In this document: positions 1-8,864 of the stretch, piece after piece | Numbering within the stretch: position 1 is the stretch's first letter | Layout: each line of letters starts with the position of its first letter | From: Lelliottia wanjuensis | Lineage (GTDB): Bacteria; Pseudomonadota; Gammaproteobacteria; Enterobacterales; Enterobacteriaceae | Length of the DNA stretch: 64,000 nucleotides | Direction: 5' to 3' | Assembly: GCF_030238365.1 (NCBI RefSeq) | Contig: NZ_JASSOT010000063.1 | Location: forward strand, 372,001-436,000 | Made by a program: the position numbers and the translations under genes | Notes under the pieces: model-generated | Told to the model about the DNA's origin: nothing | Databases searched by the model: none | What the model saw: only the letters and a program-made list of their open reading frames with translations

Positions 1-2087
1 GTGGCACCTTTGTGGTTAGTGGTCACAAAACCATCCAGATCCGGGCGATATTTGACGACCATGCTGCTATTGGCGCTGAAACCGCCGGTCGCCATGATCA
101 CGCTGCGCGTTGAAACAGTTACCGTTTCGTTCTCTTCGGTGGTCAGACGCACCCCGGTCACTTCGCCGTTTTCAAAGATAATGTCGCTGACGGAAGTATC
201 GAGCATCACGTCGATGTTGCGTTTGGTGACGTTACGCACCAAGCCGCTGATGAGATATCCGCCCACCGCAGAACCATCTTTTGGACGGTGCGTACGTTCG
301 ATGCTCATGCCGCCAGTGGTGGTGATGCCGTTTAGCATGATCCCGCGGGTCGCCAGCCATTCAATCGCTTCTGGCGCGTTTTCGACAAAGCGACGCAGCA
401 GTTCCGGGTTGTTCTTGTTGTGGCCGCCTTTCAGGGATTCCTGGTAGAACAGCTCTTTGCTGTCCTGGATGCCTTGTACGCGCTGGAAGCGGGTTTCTGC
501 CGCGTTCATCCCGGCAGAAGCTTTAATGGTGTTCCCGCCGATGGTTGGCATTTTCTCAACGATCAGGACGCTGGCCCCTTCGTCGTGCGCCTGAATCGCC
601 GCCGCCAGACCTGCACCGCCGGAACCGACAACCACCACGTCAAATTGTTTCGCTGCGTTCGGGTCCACGCCCTCTTCCGCCGCCAGCACTTTGCTGGATT
701 TGACCATCGCTTTGGATACGGCTTTTTTCACCGCTTCGCTCTGGCTGGTCGCGCCGGTGATGGCGTCCACGTGCGGGGTGTTGGCGTCGAGAATGCGGCT
801 GCGGATCTCTTCGAAGCTCGCGACAAACTCCACGTCTTGCGTCGGGCCGGACGCCAGTTCGATATCGGCGATACGGTCGGTTTCAAGGCTGACGTTGATC
901 ACCAGCTCGTTGCTGTCGTCCTGCACAGTTTCAGCAAACACGCCCGCTTTGAATTTTGATTCGCCCATGCTCATGTCGCGAATCATCGCTTCCACCAGCG
1001 AGAAACGCCACAGCGGTTCCGGGATGTTCAGCGCTTCGCGCTGGGTGCTGTCCATGAACAGCTCGAGGGTTTCGCCGGAGCCGATGCGATCGGTCCAGTC
1101 CGGATAAGCAATCGTCGCGCGGCCCACGGCAATCAGATCGTAACCGTGGTCCAGGGCTTCGTTAACGTCAGAAGCATTCACCACGCCACCCACGCCCATC
1201 ACCGGAATTTGCGCGAGCGTTTCAGAACGCATGGCACGATATTTCTCGATGAGCGGGGTTGGGTCCTGAGTGTCCACGATGGACGGGCGCAGCGTTGCGC
1301 CAACGGAGAAGTGCAGATAGTCCAGACCGCGGGCGGCCAGTTTTTCCAGCAGGTACATGGTGTCGTCGAAACGGATGCCCGGGACTTCCATCTCTTCCGG
1401 TGAGAAGCGATAGCCAATGATGAAAGCGTCATCCGCGTACTGGCGAACCATTTTGTGGGTAATTTCCAGCACTGCCAGCGGGAATTTAGCGCGGTTGTCG
1501 CGACTGCCGCCCCACTCGTCGTCGCGCTGGTTGGAGTTCGGGGAGTAGAACTGCTGAATCAGATAGGTGTTTGCGCCGTGAATTTCGACGCCGTCGAAGC
1601 CGGCCTGAATCGCACGGCGAACCGCTTCGCCGAACTTGCCGATCATGCCTTCGACTTCTTCTGTGGTTAACGCCACCGGCGTGGCGGCGCCGTCGCGCGG
1701 TGCGGCCACGGCGCTTGGGCCGACCGGAGTACGACCGCCGATCAGTTTCGGGTCGACCATGCGACCACCGTGGTAGATCTGCAGCAGCGCTTTTGAGCCT
1801 TTGGATTTGATGGCGTCGGCAATTTTTGCCAGCCCGGCAATTTTCTCGTCGTTGTCGATGCCGATGGCGCCAGGGAATGCCAGGCCCAGATCGTCGACAA
1901 AGCAGCATTCAACGATGATGGTGCCGATGCTGCCGGAGCGGGCGCGGTAGTATTCCACCAGCTCGCTGGTCACCGTACCGTCGTAATACCCGGTACAGGT
2001 GGTCATCGGTGCCATTAACAGACGGTTTTTGAGTTCGGTACCATTCGGTAATGTGAAAGGACTAAGAATTCGTTCGTTAGTGCTCAT
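1..2087 (-). CDS. NADH-dependent soluble fumarate reductase, multidomain flavoprotein (3' end missing)
   Basis: The gene starts with ATG at 2087 behind GGAG and runs off the left edge, so about 695 N-terminal residues are visible. The N-terminal half is an old-yellow-enzyme type NADH:flavin oxidoreductase domain. Next comes an FMN_bind domain with the flavinylation motif DAITGATS (minus strand, 746-769), whose Thr receives covalent FMN from an ApbE transferase. After that an FAD_binding_2 domain begins with the dinucleotide fold VVVVGSGGAGLAAA and IGGNTIKASAG, as in fumarate reductase flavoproteins. This domain order is known in the cytoplasmic NADH:fumarate oxidoreductase of Klebsiella. The product would reduce fumarate with NADH during anaerobic growth. 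The divergent neighbours, an anion carrier and a fumarase, fit that role. Substrate is inferred from family and context; a related acrylate reductase function cannot be excluded. Confidence 0.85.
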   Translation of the reverse strand, partial: MSTNERILSPFTLPNGTELKNRLLMAPMTTCTGYYDGTVTSELVEYYRARSGSIGTIIVECCFVDDLGLAFPGAIGIDNDEKIAGLAKIADAIKSKGSKALLQIYHGGRMVDPKLIGGRTPVGPSAVAAPRDGAATPVALTTEEVEGMIGKFGEAVRRAIQAGFDGVEIHGANTYLIQQFYSPNSNQRDDEWGGSRDNRAKFPLAVLEITHKMVRQYADDAFIIGYRFSPEEMEVPGIRFDDTMYLLEKLAARGLDYLHFSVGATLRPSIVDTQDPTPLIEKYRAMRSETLAQIPVMGVGGVVNASDVNEALDHGYDLIAVGRATIAYPDWTDRIGSGETLELFMDSTQREALNIPEPLWRFSLVEAMIRDMSMGESKFKAGVFAETVQDDSNELVINVSLETDRIADIELASGPTQDVEFVASFEEIRSRILDANTPHVDAITGATSQSEAVKKAVSKAMVKSSKVLAAEEGVDPNAAKQFDVVVVGSGGAGLAAAIQAHDEGASVLIVEKMPTIGGNTIKASAGMNAAETRFQRVQGIQDSKELFYQESLKGGHNKNNPELLRRFVENAPEAIEWLATRGIMLNGITTTGGMSIERTHRPKDGSAVGGYLISGLVRNVTKRNIDVMLDTSVSDIIFENGEVTGVRLTTEENETVTVSTRSVIMATGGFSANSSMVVKYRPDLDGFVTTNHKGA

Positions 2088-2702
2088 AATAGAAACTCCA
2101 AACTTTAAAATTGAAATCTGAGAATTCTTTATCGGATTATGTTTCTGGTTAATTTTTTTGCCGATGTCATGGTATTAATATAACGATATTTTTAGTTACT
2201 AAAGTTATTACGTTAGTTAAAAAACTATTTAATCCCTTCAATAACATTATTACTACATTGGTGTTATTGATATTAGGGTGTCGCGTTCACAATAATATAA
2301 ACAACGTTAACTTTTTGATTACTTTTCCGGACAACTCCATACCTACCTAACATACTGTTTTTAGTGAATAATTAGATTAATAACCGTTTGCGTAGAATAT
2401 CTGTTAAGTGCAGCCAACCAAACAAAATGGATAATATCCACATAACTCAATAGGGTTATTATAAATAGCTTAAAAACTCCTCTGCATTTCTATTTTATTG
2501 ATCGCGATCAATTCCACTGGCATCGAAAGGCGCAGTATATAAACATCATTAATTTTTAATTTAGCGCTTCGCAAAATGCGTTAAATAGCCTTTTACGAAA
2601 TAACCACAACGCACCTTTTAAAACTAAAAAAAGTAAATAAATTAAAAAAGTCGCGCTGTGTTTTTTATCACCCGAATTTTTGACAACTTAAGAAGCAATC
2701 CT
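2088..2702. promoter_or_regulatory. Divergent AT-rich control region of the fumarate module
   Basis: This gene-free stretch of about 615 bases separates the fumarate reductase gene (minus) from the anion carrier (plus). It is very AT-rich. It contains an FNR-type site at 2498-2511 and a TATATA -10 candidate at 2536-2541 reading right. No obvious RNA gene is seen. An in-frame GTG at 2658 would extend the carrier by 15 residues but has no ribosome binding site. Confidence 0.6.
2498..2511. promoter_or_regulatory. FNR-type binding site
   Basis: The sequence TTGATCGCGATCAA is a perfect match to the FNR consensus TTGAT-N4-ATCAA. Its centre lies about 41-43 bases upstream of the start expected from the TATATA box at 2536-2541, which is the class II activator position. 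It would switch on the anion carrier and fumarase genes without oxygen. Site seen in sequence; binding inferred. Confidence 0.75.
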
Positions 2703-4211
2703 ATGAATGATAAAACTGCTGTAACGCCCCCAGTGGCGAGCAAGCCAAAAGACGGAAACAATAAACGTCTGCTGATGATGGCGCTGCCCATTATCGTTGC
2801 CGTCCTGCTCCTGTTTGTGCCGGTGCCTGAAGGATTACCGCCGTATGCCTGGCACTATTTCGCGATCTTTGTCGGCGTGATCGTCGGTTTGATCTTCGAA
2901 CCGCTGCCGGGTGCCGTCATTGGCCTGACCGGCGTCGTCGCCATCGCCCTGTGCAGCCAGTGGGTGCTGTTCAGCCCGGAACAGCTGGCTGACCCGAAAT
3001 TCAAGCTGGCCGGTGCCTCCTTTAAGTGGGCGGTGAGCGGCTTCGGTAACTCTACCGTCTGGCTGATTTTCGGTGCCTTTATGTTTGCCGCGGGCTACGA
3101 TAAAACCCGCTTCGGCCGCCGTCTGGCGCTGATTCTGGTGAAATATCTCGGCCGTCGCAGCCTGACGCTCGGTTACGCAATCACCTTCGCGGATCTGCTG
3201 CTGGCGCCGTTCACCCCGTCCAATACAGCGCGCAGCGGCGGGACTATCTACCCGATCATCGCTAACCTGCCGCCGCTGTACGGTTCAAAACCGAACGACC
3301 CGAGCTCGCGCAAAATTGGCTCTTACCTGATGTGGGTGGCGATCACCGCGGCCTGTATCACCAGCTCCATGTTCCTCTCGGCGCTGGCCCCTAACCTGCT
3401 GGCCCTGGCGCTGGTGAAAAGCATCGTCGGTATCAACATCTCCTGGGGCACCTGGTTCATCGCCTTCCTGCCGGTGGGTGTGCTGCTGATTCTGGTGATG
3501 CCGCTGCTGGCCTACTGGTTCTACCCGCCAGAAGTCAAAGTCAACGACGAAGTGCCGCTGTGGGCCTGTCGTGAGCTGGAGAAACTGGGCAAACTGTCGC
3601 GTAACGAAATCCTGCTGCTGGTCTTCGTCTGCTGTGCGCTGATGATGTGGATTTTCGCCGCCGCGTGGATTGAACCGGCCCTGGCTGCCCTGCTGATTGT
3701 TGGCCTGATGCTGTGGACCGGCGTGCTGGAGTGGAACGACATCACCGGCAACAAAGCCGCGTGGAACACCTTTGTCTGGTTCGCTACCTTAGTCGCCCTT
3801 GCGGACGGCCTCTCCTCCACCGGCTTCATCGCCTGGCTGGGTAAAGAAGGCGGCCTGCTGATGAGCGGTATTTCGCCGGGTGTGGCGACTATCGTGCTGC
3901 TGCTGGCGTTCTACCTGCTGCATTACCTGTTTGCCAGCACCACCGCGCACACCACCGCGCTGCTGCCAGCGATGCTGACCATCGCCGCCACCATCCCAGG
4001 TATCAACATGGAAGTGTTCGTCCTGCTGATGGTGACCTCTCTGGGTATCATGGGGATCATCACCCCGTACGGCACCGGCCCAAGCCCGATTTACTACGGC
4101 AGCGGCTACCTGCCGACCAAAGATTACTGGCGTCTCGGGACTATCTTTGGCGCCATCTTCCTGGCGGCCCTGCTGCTGATTGGTTATCCGTGGATGTCCA
4201 TGATGTTCTGA
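2703..4211 (+). CDS. DASS family anion transporter, probable dicarboxylate carrier
   Basis: A 502-residue, strongly hydrophobic protein with the multi-segment profile of the divalent anion:sodium symporter family (CitT, TtdT, YbhI relatives). The family signature region is visible as PFTPSNTARSGGT in the first half and IITPYGTGPSPIYYGSGY near the C terminus. It most likely moves a C4-dicarboxylate such as fumarate, malate or succinate, or a tricarboxylate, across the inner membrane. The ATG at 2703 is chosen because the following MNDKTAV start resembles relatives; a GTG at 2658 is in frame. A hairpin separates it from the fumarase downstream, and the two are probably co-transcribed from the FNR-controlled promoter. 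Exact substrate not determined. Confidence 0.85.
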   Translation: MNDKTAVTPPVASKPKDGNNKRLLMMALPIIVAVLLLFVPVPEGLPPYAWHYFAIFVGVIVGLIFEPLPGAVIGLTGVVAIALCSQWVLFSPEQLADPKFKLAGASFKWAVSGFGNSTVWLIFGAFMFAAGYDKTRFGRRLALILVKYLGRRSLTLGYAITFADLLLAPFTPSNTARSGGTIYPIIANLPPLYGSKPNDPSSRKIGSYLMWVAITAACITSSMFLSALAPNLLALALVKSIVGINISWGTWFIAFLPVGVLLILVMPLLAYWFYPPEVKVNDEVPLWACRELEKLGKLSRNEILLLVFVCCALMMWIFAAAWIEPALAALLIVGLMLWTGVLEWNDITGNKAAWNTFVWFATLVALADGLSSTGFIAWLGKEGGLLMSGISPGVATIVLLLAFYLLHYLFASTTAHTTALLPAMLTIAATIPGINMEVFVLLMVTSLGIMGIITPYGTGPSPIYYGSGYLPTKDYWRLGTIFGAIFLAALLLIGYPWMSMMF

Positions 4212-4216
4212 TTCAT

Positions 4217-4250
4217 AACCGCCGGGGGACAGCCTCCGGCGGTTTAATTT
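4217..4250 (+). terminator. Intercistronic hairpin between carrier and fumarase
   Basis: AACCGCCGG (4217-4225) pairs with CCGGCGGTT (4235-4243), followed by a broken U tract. It may partly terminate transcription or protect the upstream mRNA. Confidence 0.55.
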
Positions 4251-4266
4251 TATGGAGTGATACGCA

Positions 4267-5916
4267 ATGTCGAACAAAGCCTTTTACTATCAGAATCCGT
4301 TCCCTCTCGCCCATGACGACACCGAATACTATCTGCTGACCAAAGAGCACGTCTCTGTAGCGGAATTCAACGGCCAGGAAATTCTCCAGGTTGCGCCCGA
4401 AGCCCTGACCTTACTCGCTCAGCAGGCGTTCCACGACGCGGCCTTTATGCTGCGCCCTTCGCACCAGAAACAGGTTGCGGCGATCCTGAATGACCCGGAA
4501 GCCAGCGAGAACGATAAATACGTCGCCCTGCAGTTCCTGCGCAACTCTGAAATCTCGGCCAAAGGCGTGCTGCCGACCTGTCAGGACACTGGTACCGCGA
4601 TCATTATGGGTAAAAAAGGCCAGCGCGTCTGGACCGGCGGCGGTGACGAAGCGGCCCTGAGTCAGGGCGTGTACAACACCTACATCGAAGATAACCTGCG
4701 CTACTCTCAGAACGCCGCGCTGGATATGTATAAAGAGGTGAACACCGGCACTAACCTGCCTGCGCAGATTGACCTCTACAGCGTGGACGGGGATGAGTAC
4801 AAGTTCCTGTGCATGGCGAAAGGCGGCGGTTCCGCGAACAAAACCTATCTCTATCAGGAAACCAAAGCGCTGATCACCCCAGCCAAACTGAAAAATTACC
4901 TGGTCGAGAAGATGCGTTCCCTGGGGACAGCGGCCTGCCCTCCTTACCATATCGCCTTTGTGATTGGCGGGACTTCCGCGGAAAGCACCCTGAAAACCGT
5001 GAAACTGGCTTCGACTCGCTATTACGACGGCCTGCCGACGGAAGGTAACGAGCACGGTCAGGCGTTCCGCGATGTTCAGCTGGAACAGGAATTGCTGCTG
5101 GAAGCGCAGAACTTAGGCTTAGGCGCGCAGTTCGGCGGCAAATACTTCGCCCACGATATCCGCGTGATCCGCCTCCCGCGCCACGGTGCTTCCTGCCCTG
5201 TCGGCATGGGCGTCTCCTGCTCGGCTGACCGTAACATCAAAGCGAAAATTAACCGCGATGGGATCTGGATTGAGAAACTGGAACACAATCCGGGCCAGTA
5301 CATTCCTGAATCACTGCGTCAGCAGGGTGAAGGCGAAGTGGTCAGCATTAACCTGAACCAGCCGATGAGCGAGATCCTGGCGCAACTCTCTGCCCATCCG
5401 GTTTCGACTCGTCTGTCCCTGAACGGCACCATTATCGTGGCGCGTGATATCGCTCATGCGAAGCTGAAAGAGCTGCTGGATAACGGCGAAGAACTGCCGC
5501 AGTACGTGAAAGATCACCCGATCTACTACGCGGGCCCGGCGAAGACCCCAGAAGGTTACGCCTCTGGCTCTTTAGGCCCAACCACCGCGGGTCGTATGGA
5601 CTCGTATGTGGACTTACTGCAAGCAAACGGCGCAAGCATGGTGATGCTGGCGAAAGGCAACCGCAGCCAGCAGGTGACGGATGCCTGCCACAAGCACGGC
5701 GGTTTCTACCTCGGCAGCATCGGCGGCCCGGCGGCGGTGCTGGCGCAGAACAGCATCAAGAGTCTGGAGTGCGTGGCTTATCCTGAACTGGGGATGGAAG
5801 CGATCTGGAAAATCGAAGTCGAGAACTTCCCGGCGTTTATCCTGGTGGATGACAAAGGCAACGACTTCTTCCAGCAGATCCAGAACAAGCAGTGCGCGGG
5901 TTGCGCGCAGCGCTGA
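4267..5916 (+). CDS. Class I fumarate hydratase (FumA/FumB type)
   Basis: A 549-residue protein, full length for the iron-sulfur class I fumarases (E. coli FumA and FumB are 548). The expected cluster cysteines sit in PTCQDTGT (Cys105), in the TAACPPYH segment, and in the GMGVSCS segment. The C-terminal beta domain starts around residue 380. It interconverts malate and fumarate in the cytoplasm with an oxygen-sensitive 4Fe-4S cluster. Its position behind a dicarboxylate-type carrier and opposite a fumarate reductase points to an anaerobic role like FumB, making fumarate as electron acceptor. Start ATG at 4267 follows GGAG with good spacing. FumA versus FumB orthology is not settled by the sequence. 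Confidence 0.93.
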   Translation: MSNKAFYYQNPFPLAHDDTEYYLLTKEHVSVAEFNGQEILQVAPEALTLLAQQAFHDAAFMLRPSHQKQVAAILNDPEASENDKYVALQFLRNSEISAKGVLPTCQDTGTAIIMGKKGQRVWTGGGDEAALSQGVYNTYIEDNLRYSQNAALDMYKEVNTGTNLPAQIDLYSVDGDEYKFLCMAKGGGSANKTYLYQETKALITPAKLKNYLVEKMRSLGTAACPPYHIAFVIGGTSAESTLKTVKLASTRYYDGLPTEGNEHGQAFRDVQLEQELLLEAQNLGLGAQFGGKYFAHDIRVIRLPRHGASCPVGMGVSCSADRNIKAKINRDGIWIEKLEHNPGQYIPESLRQQGEGEVVSINLNQPMSEILAQLSAHPVSTRLSLNGTIIVARDIAHAKLKELLDNGEELPQYVKDHPIYYAGPAKTPEGYASGSLGPTTAGRMDSYVDLLQANGASMVMLAKGNRSQQVTDACHKHGGFYLGSIGGPAAVLAQNSIKSLECVAYPELGMEAIWKIEVENFPAFILVDDKGNDFFQQIQNKQCAGCAQR

Positions 5917-5927
5917 TTGAAACCCTC

Positions 5928-5953
5928 GCCCGGCGGCACCTCGTTTGCCGGGC
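5928..5953 (+). terminator. GC-rich hairpin after fumarase
   Basis: GCCCGGC (5928-5934) pairs with GCCGGGC (5947-5953), with a weak T-rich tail. It looks like a REP-type hairpin at the operon end. Confidence 0.5.
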
Positions 5954-5965
5954 CTTCAAGTTTTA

Positions 5966-5986
5966 CAGGCCGGCTCTCCCGGCCTG
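5966..5986. repeat. Short perfect inverted repeat
   Basis: CAGGCCGG and CCGGCCTG form an 8-bp stem around a CTCTC loop, directly after the fumarase hairpin. It probably belongs to the same REP-like cluster. Confidence 0.5.
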
Positions 5987-6105
5987 AACAATCTCCACAA
6001 TACCTTATGAATCCCGCAGAGTTATTTACATTTCTACAGGCTCGATTCCCTACAATCGGGCGCAGGAAATTCAAGCAGTTACTCTGTTAACGATGATAAT
6101 GGTAA

Positions 6106-6681
6106 ATGGAAAAAAAACTCCTGATCGGCGAGATTGAACACATCCAGTGGAATTCTGTTGTCCTCAGATGCGGCGAGCAAAGGGAAGTCTTTGAGATCCC
6201 GGCGAACGTCCTGAAGCAACTCAAAACCGGTCAACGCGTGCGTCTGTTACTGCGAAAACAGTGTCTGGTGAGGCTGTTCAACATTTCCACGCAAACCCTC
6301 TATGAAACCGACTTCTTTGCCAACAAACCCCTGCTGCGCAAATATCAGACGCTGCTGTTTATCATCGCGGCAGCAATCTGCAGCATTCCCGCCGTGGGCG
6401 TTGTCCTCAGTTTGATCTTCATCGCCGCACTGATTGGCATCTCCTTCAGGCGAAGCGAAAAAGTGGCCGTCAATGTGGCCCTGACCAGCGCCGTGAGCGG
6501 ACTGATCTATATCTCGCTGGCGGGATATCTGCTGATGAGCGGTTATTATTTAGCCGCCTTTCTCGCCTGTACGCTGCTGATCTTTATTGTGCTGAGATCC
6601 GCAGGCACGATTCAGAATAAAGAGGCCCGCGTGCTTGACCAGGAAGTCTCCGCTGGCCGCCTGGAGGGATCGGTGTCATGA
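6106..6681 (+). CDS. Membrane protein of unknown function
   Basis: A 191-residue protein I do not recognise. Residues 1-75 are soluble and charged, and may form a small beta-rich domain. Residues about 82-114 hold two closely packed membrane segments, followed by segments near 122-144 and 147-165, and a polar tail. The stop overlaps the start of the next gene in ATGA (6678-6681), so the two are translationally coupled and probably work together. A function cannot be assigned. Confidence 0.75.
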   Translation: MEKKLLIGEIEHIQWNSVVLRCGEQREVFEIPANVLKQLKTGQRVRLLLRKQCLVRLFNISTQTLYETDFFANKPLLRKYQTLLFIIAAAICSIPAVGVVLSLIFIAALIGISFRRSEKVAVNVALTSAVSGLIYISLAGYLLMSGYYLAAFLACTLLIFIVLRSAGTIQNKEARVLDQEVSAGRLEGSVS

Positions 6682-7364
6682 ATATTCTCCGCCACGCCGC
6701 CGCGACGCTTCCCCTGCTGCTCCCGCTGAGCGTATCGGCGGAGCCTGTGGCCCCTGACTACCTCCGTCATATCAGCTTTCACTCGCCCAGCATGCCAGGA
6801 TTTCGAACGGTGGATATGCTGAGCACGGGGTTTACCGGGGCTTATGTCACGATGAGCAGCACCCGTGAATCGCTCAATCTCAACGACGTCAAATTTAGCG
6901 TGAATCACGACTGGATGGTGATTAAACCGCAGCCAGCGGAGGGACGCGTAAAGCTGCAGATGGTCCGCCAGCCGCGCGCCGATGAAAGAGCTATGACGCT
7001 AACGCTGAAAAATCTCAAGACCGGCAATACCCAGAGCCACGACTTTTTCATCGACACCTGGCTGACAGGGGATGGCCTTCTGGATAAAAATTTCGCCAGC
7101 GCCCGCGAGCACTGCGCCCGTCTCGGCGGCAAGCTTCTGACCACGCAGGAATTACGCGCGGTTTCGCGCCAGTGGTTTGGCCTGAGCAGCGGTCGGTTGC
7201 GCGCGCTGTATCCTGAAGCGACGATATTTAATGAGCAGATGCAGGCAGGTGACAGCTTTTGGGTACATGAGGCCAAACCGCTTTACCTGCACACGGGCAC
7301 CAAAAGTCACAAGCGCAATGTCGGGACGCTGTGTCGGCACCAGTATGGCAAAGGGGCGGTCTGA
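6678..7364 (+). CDS. Secreted protein of unknown function
   Basis: A 228-residue protein with an N-terminal signal peptide; cleavage is likely after SVSA near residue 21. The mature part shows an Ig-like beta-rich stretch (residues about 30-130) and a C-terminal part with two cysteines (EHCARLGG, GTLCRHQ) that could form a disulfide in the periplasm. The pattern EHCARLGGKLLTTQELRAVSR resembles the sulfatase-modifying/lectin-like folds seen in some surface adhesin accessory proteins, but that is weak. It is coupled by a 4-base overlap to the membrane protein upstream. Confidence 0.72.
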   Translation: MNILRHAAATLPLLLPLSVSAEPVAPDYLRHISFHSPSMPGFRTVDMLSTGFTGAYVTMSSTRESLNLNDVKFSVNHDWMVIKPQPAEGRVKLQMVRQPRADERAMTLTLKNLKTGNTQSHDFFIDTWLTGDGLLDKNFASAREHCARLGGKLLTTQELRAVSRQWFGLSSGRLRALYPEATIFNEQMQAGDSFWVHEAKPLYLHTGTKSHKRNVGTLCRHQYGKGAV

Positions 7365-7542
7365 AAAGTGATAAAAGCGTTAAAAGCTAGATATCTCTCT
7401 CAAGTTACATAAAACATCAATGACTTGAAAAAGTAGTAAGGCTAGACTCCTGCGAACTTCCGGCGCATCCTGGTTCCGATCTCAGTCAGAATGAGGGCGG
7501 TGCGGGATGTCTGATGAAAGGTATGACGATAAAGCAAGGAAA
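7365..7542. other. Short intergenic stretch, nothing recognised
   Basis: AT-rich bases between the secreted protein gene and the tRNA-Ser. No gene or clear terminator seen. Confidence 0.4.
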
Positions 7543-7632
7543 TGGCGGAGAGAGGGGGATTTGAACCCCCGGTAGAGTTGCCCCTACTCCGGTTTTCGAG
7601 ACCGGTCCATTCAGCCGCTCTGGCATCTCTCC
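7543..7632 (-). tRNA. serU: tRNA-Ser (CGA)
   Basis: A 90-base gene on the minus strand with a long variable arm typical of tRNA-Ser. The anticodon loop CTCGAAA gives anticodon CGA, which reads UCG. The acceptor stem GGAGAGA pairs with TCTCTCC, and CCA is encoded. The position next to mtfA matches serU of E. coli. Confidence 0.96.
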
Positions 7633-7725
7633 GTTTTAGTGGTTGCCATGATGCCAGGTAATTTGGCATTTTAAAAGTTCCTTATCCTGCATTTATGTTC
7701 AAGTGATGAGTTTGCGAGCGAAGCG

Positions 7726-8523
7726 ATGATTAAGTGGCCCTGGAAATCGAACGAAACCGCACCGAACACGACTTTTCCCTGGGAAGAGGCGCTGGCAATT
7801 CCGGTACTCGCCAGTCTTGACCCCGATGAGCAAACCCGACTGGTTCAATTAGCCGATCGTTTTTTACAGCAAAAACGCCTCGTCCCGCTTCAGGGTTTTG
7901 AGCTGGATGCGCTAAAAAGCGCGCGTATCGCCCTCCTCTTCTGCCTGCCTGTGCTTGAGCTGGGCTTTGAGTGGCTCGACGGCTTCCATGAAGTGCTGAT
8001 CTACCCCGCGCCTTTCGTGGTCGATGACGAGTGGGAAGATGATATTGGGCTGGTGCACAATCAGCGCGTCGTACAGTCCGGGCAGAGCTGGCAGCAGGGC
8101 CCGATTATCCTCAACTGGCTGGACATCCAGGACTCGTTCGACGCCTCCGGTTTTAACCTGATTATTCATGAAGTGGCCCATAAGCTCGATACCCGCAACG
8201 GCGATCGCGCCAGCGGCGTGCCCTTTATTCCTCTGCGGGAAGTGGCGGGCTGGGAGCATGATCTGCATGCAGCGATGAATAACATTCAGGATGAGATCGA
8301 TCTGGTCGGTGAAAGCGCGGCCAGCATTGATGCTTACGCCGCGACCGATCCGGCGGAGTGCTTTGCCGTCTTGTCGGAATATTTCTTCAGCGCGCCCGAA
8401 CTGTTCGCCCCGCGCTTCCCGGCGCTGTGGCAGCGTTTTTGCCATTTTTATCAGCAGGACCCGCTACAGCGCCTGCGTGAAAATGCAGGGCCTGACGGAC
8501 AATCCCCCACTCAAGTACACTAA
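7726..8523 (+). CDS. mtfA: MtfA, Mlc titration factor and zinc peptidase
   Basis: A 265-residue protein, the same length as E. coli MtfA (YeeI). The zinc site HEVAH is at residues 148-152 and the third ligand region lies in [14 protein letters not shown]. MtfA binds the glucose repressor Mlc (DgsA) and relieves repression of ptsG; it also has aminopeptidase activity that Mlc stimulates. It is cytoplasmic. It lies between tRNA-Ser and tRNA-Asn as in E. coli and is probably transcribed alone. The C-terminal tail diverges from E. coli but keeps the final VH. Confidence 0.96.
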   Translation: MIKWPWKSNETAPNTTFPWEEALAIPVLASLDPDEQTRLVQLADRFLQQKRLVPLQGFELDALKSARIALLFCLPVLELGFEWLDGFHEVLIYPAPFVVDDEWEDDIGLVHNQRVVQSGQSWQQGPIILNWLDIQDSFDASGFNLIIHEVAHKLDTRNGDRASGVPFIPLREVAGWEHDLHAAMNNIQDEIDLVGESAASIDAYAATDPAECFAVLSEYFFSAPELFAPRFPALWQRFCHFYQQDPLQRLRENAGPDGQSPTQVH

Positions 8524-8576
8524 AACAGCAGGTTGAGTCTTAATTAATCATTTGAATCAGCGTGTTGAATTTAGTG

Positions 8577-8605
8577 TTGACACAAAATAGCGAGGCCATT
8601 AACAT
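8577..8605 (+). promoter_or_regulatory. Promoter of tRNA-Asn (first copy)
   Basis: TTGACA (8577-8582), 17-base spacer, TAACAT (8600-8605), then a GC-rich discriminator GCGCC as in stringently controlled stable RNA promoters. Confidence 0.75.
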
Positions 8606-8623
8606 GCGCCTCGTTCACACGAT

Positions 8624-8699
8624 TCCTCTGTAGTTCAGTCGGTAGAACGGCGGACTGTTAATCCGTATGTCACTGGTTCGAGTCCAGTCAGAGGAGCCA
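8624..8699 (+). tRNA. asnT: tRNA-Asn (GTT), host of the genomic island
   Basis: A 76-base gene identical to three other copies in this window. The anticodon loop contains GTT (CTGTTAA) and CCA is encoded. The last 17 bases (8683-8699) recur at 20733-20749, so this gene is the integration target of the island that starts right after it. The tRNA itself stays intact. The symbol follows E. coli position next to mtfA. Confidence 0.96.
8683..8699 (+). repeat. attL, 17-bp direct repeat in the tRNA-Asn 3' end
   Basis: TCCAGTCAGAGGAGCCA is shared exactly with 20733-20749. The flanking bases differ, so 17 bp is the core. It marks the left end of the island. Confidence 0.9.
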
Positions 8700-8705
8700 A
8701 ATTTT

Positions 8706-8735
8706 AGTCTTGAGACATCCCAGTGAGTCTTGAGA
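8706..8735 (+). repeat. Direct repeats next to attL, possible integrase arm sites
   Basis: AGTCTTGAGA occurs at 8706-8715 and 8726-8735, exactly 20 bases apart (two helical turns). The place, just inside the island, suits integrase arm-type or excisionase sites; this is inference. Confidence 0.45.
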
Positions 8736-8763
8736 TGTTTTAAAAACAAATAGTTAGTTTGAC

Positions 8764-8793
8764 CCGGCTGTCCTGGTAAGGATTGCCGGGTTT
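8764..8793 (+). terminator. Terminator-like hairpin between tRNA-Asn and integrase
   Basis: CCCGGC and GCCGGG flank an extended imperfect stem and are followed by TTTCTT. It may replace the original tRNA terminator that the island displaced. Confidence 0.5.
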
Positions 8794-8864
8794 CTTGACA
8801 TCTGTAGTTTTTGGGGGCTTAATCGGGGGCCTCACGGTTCGTTGAACGAATGGAGCCCCCCGCT

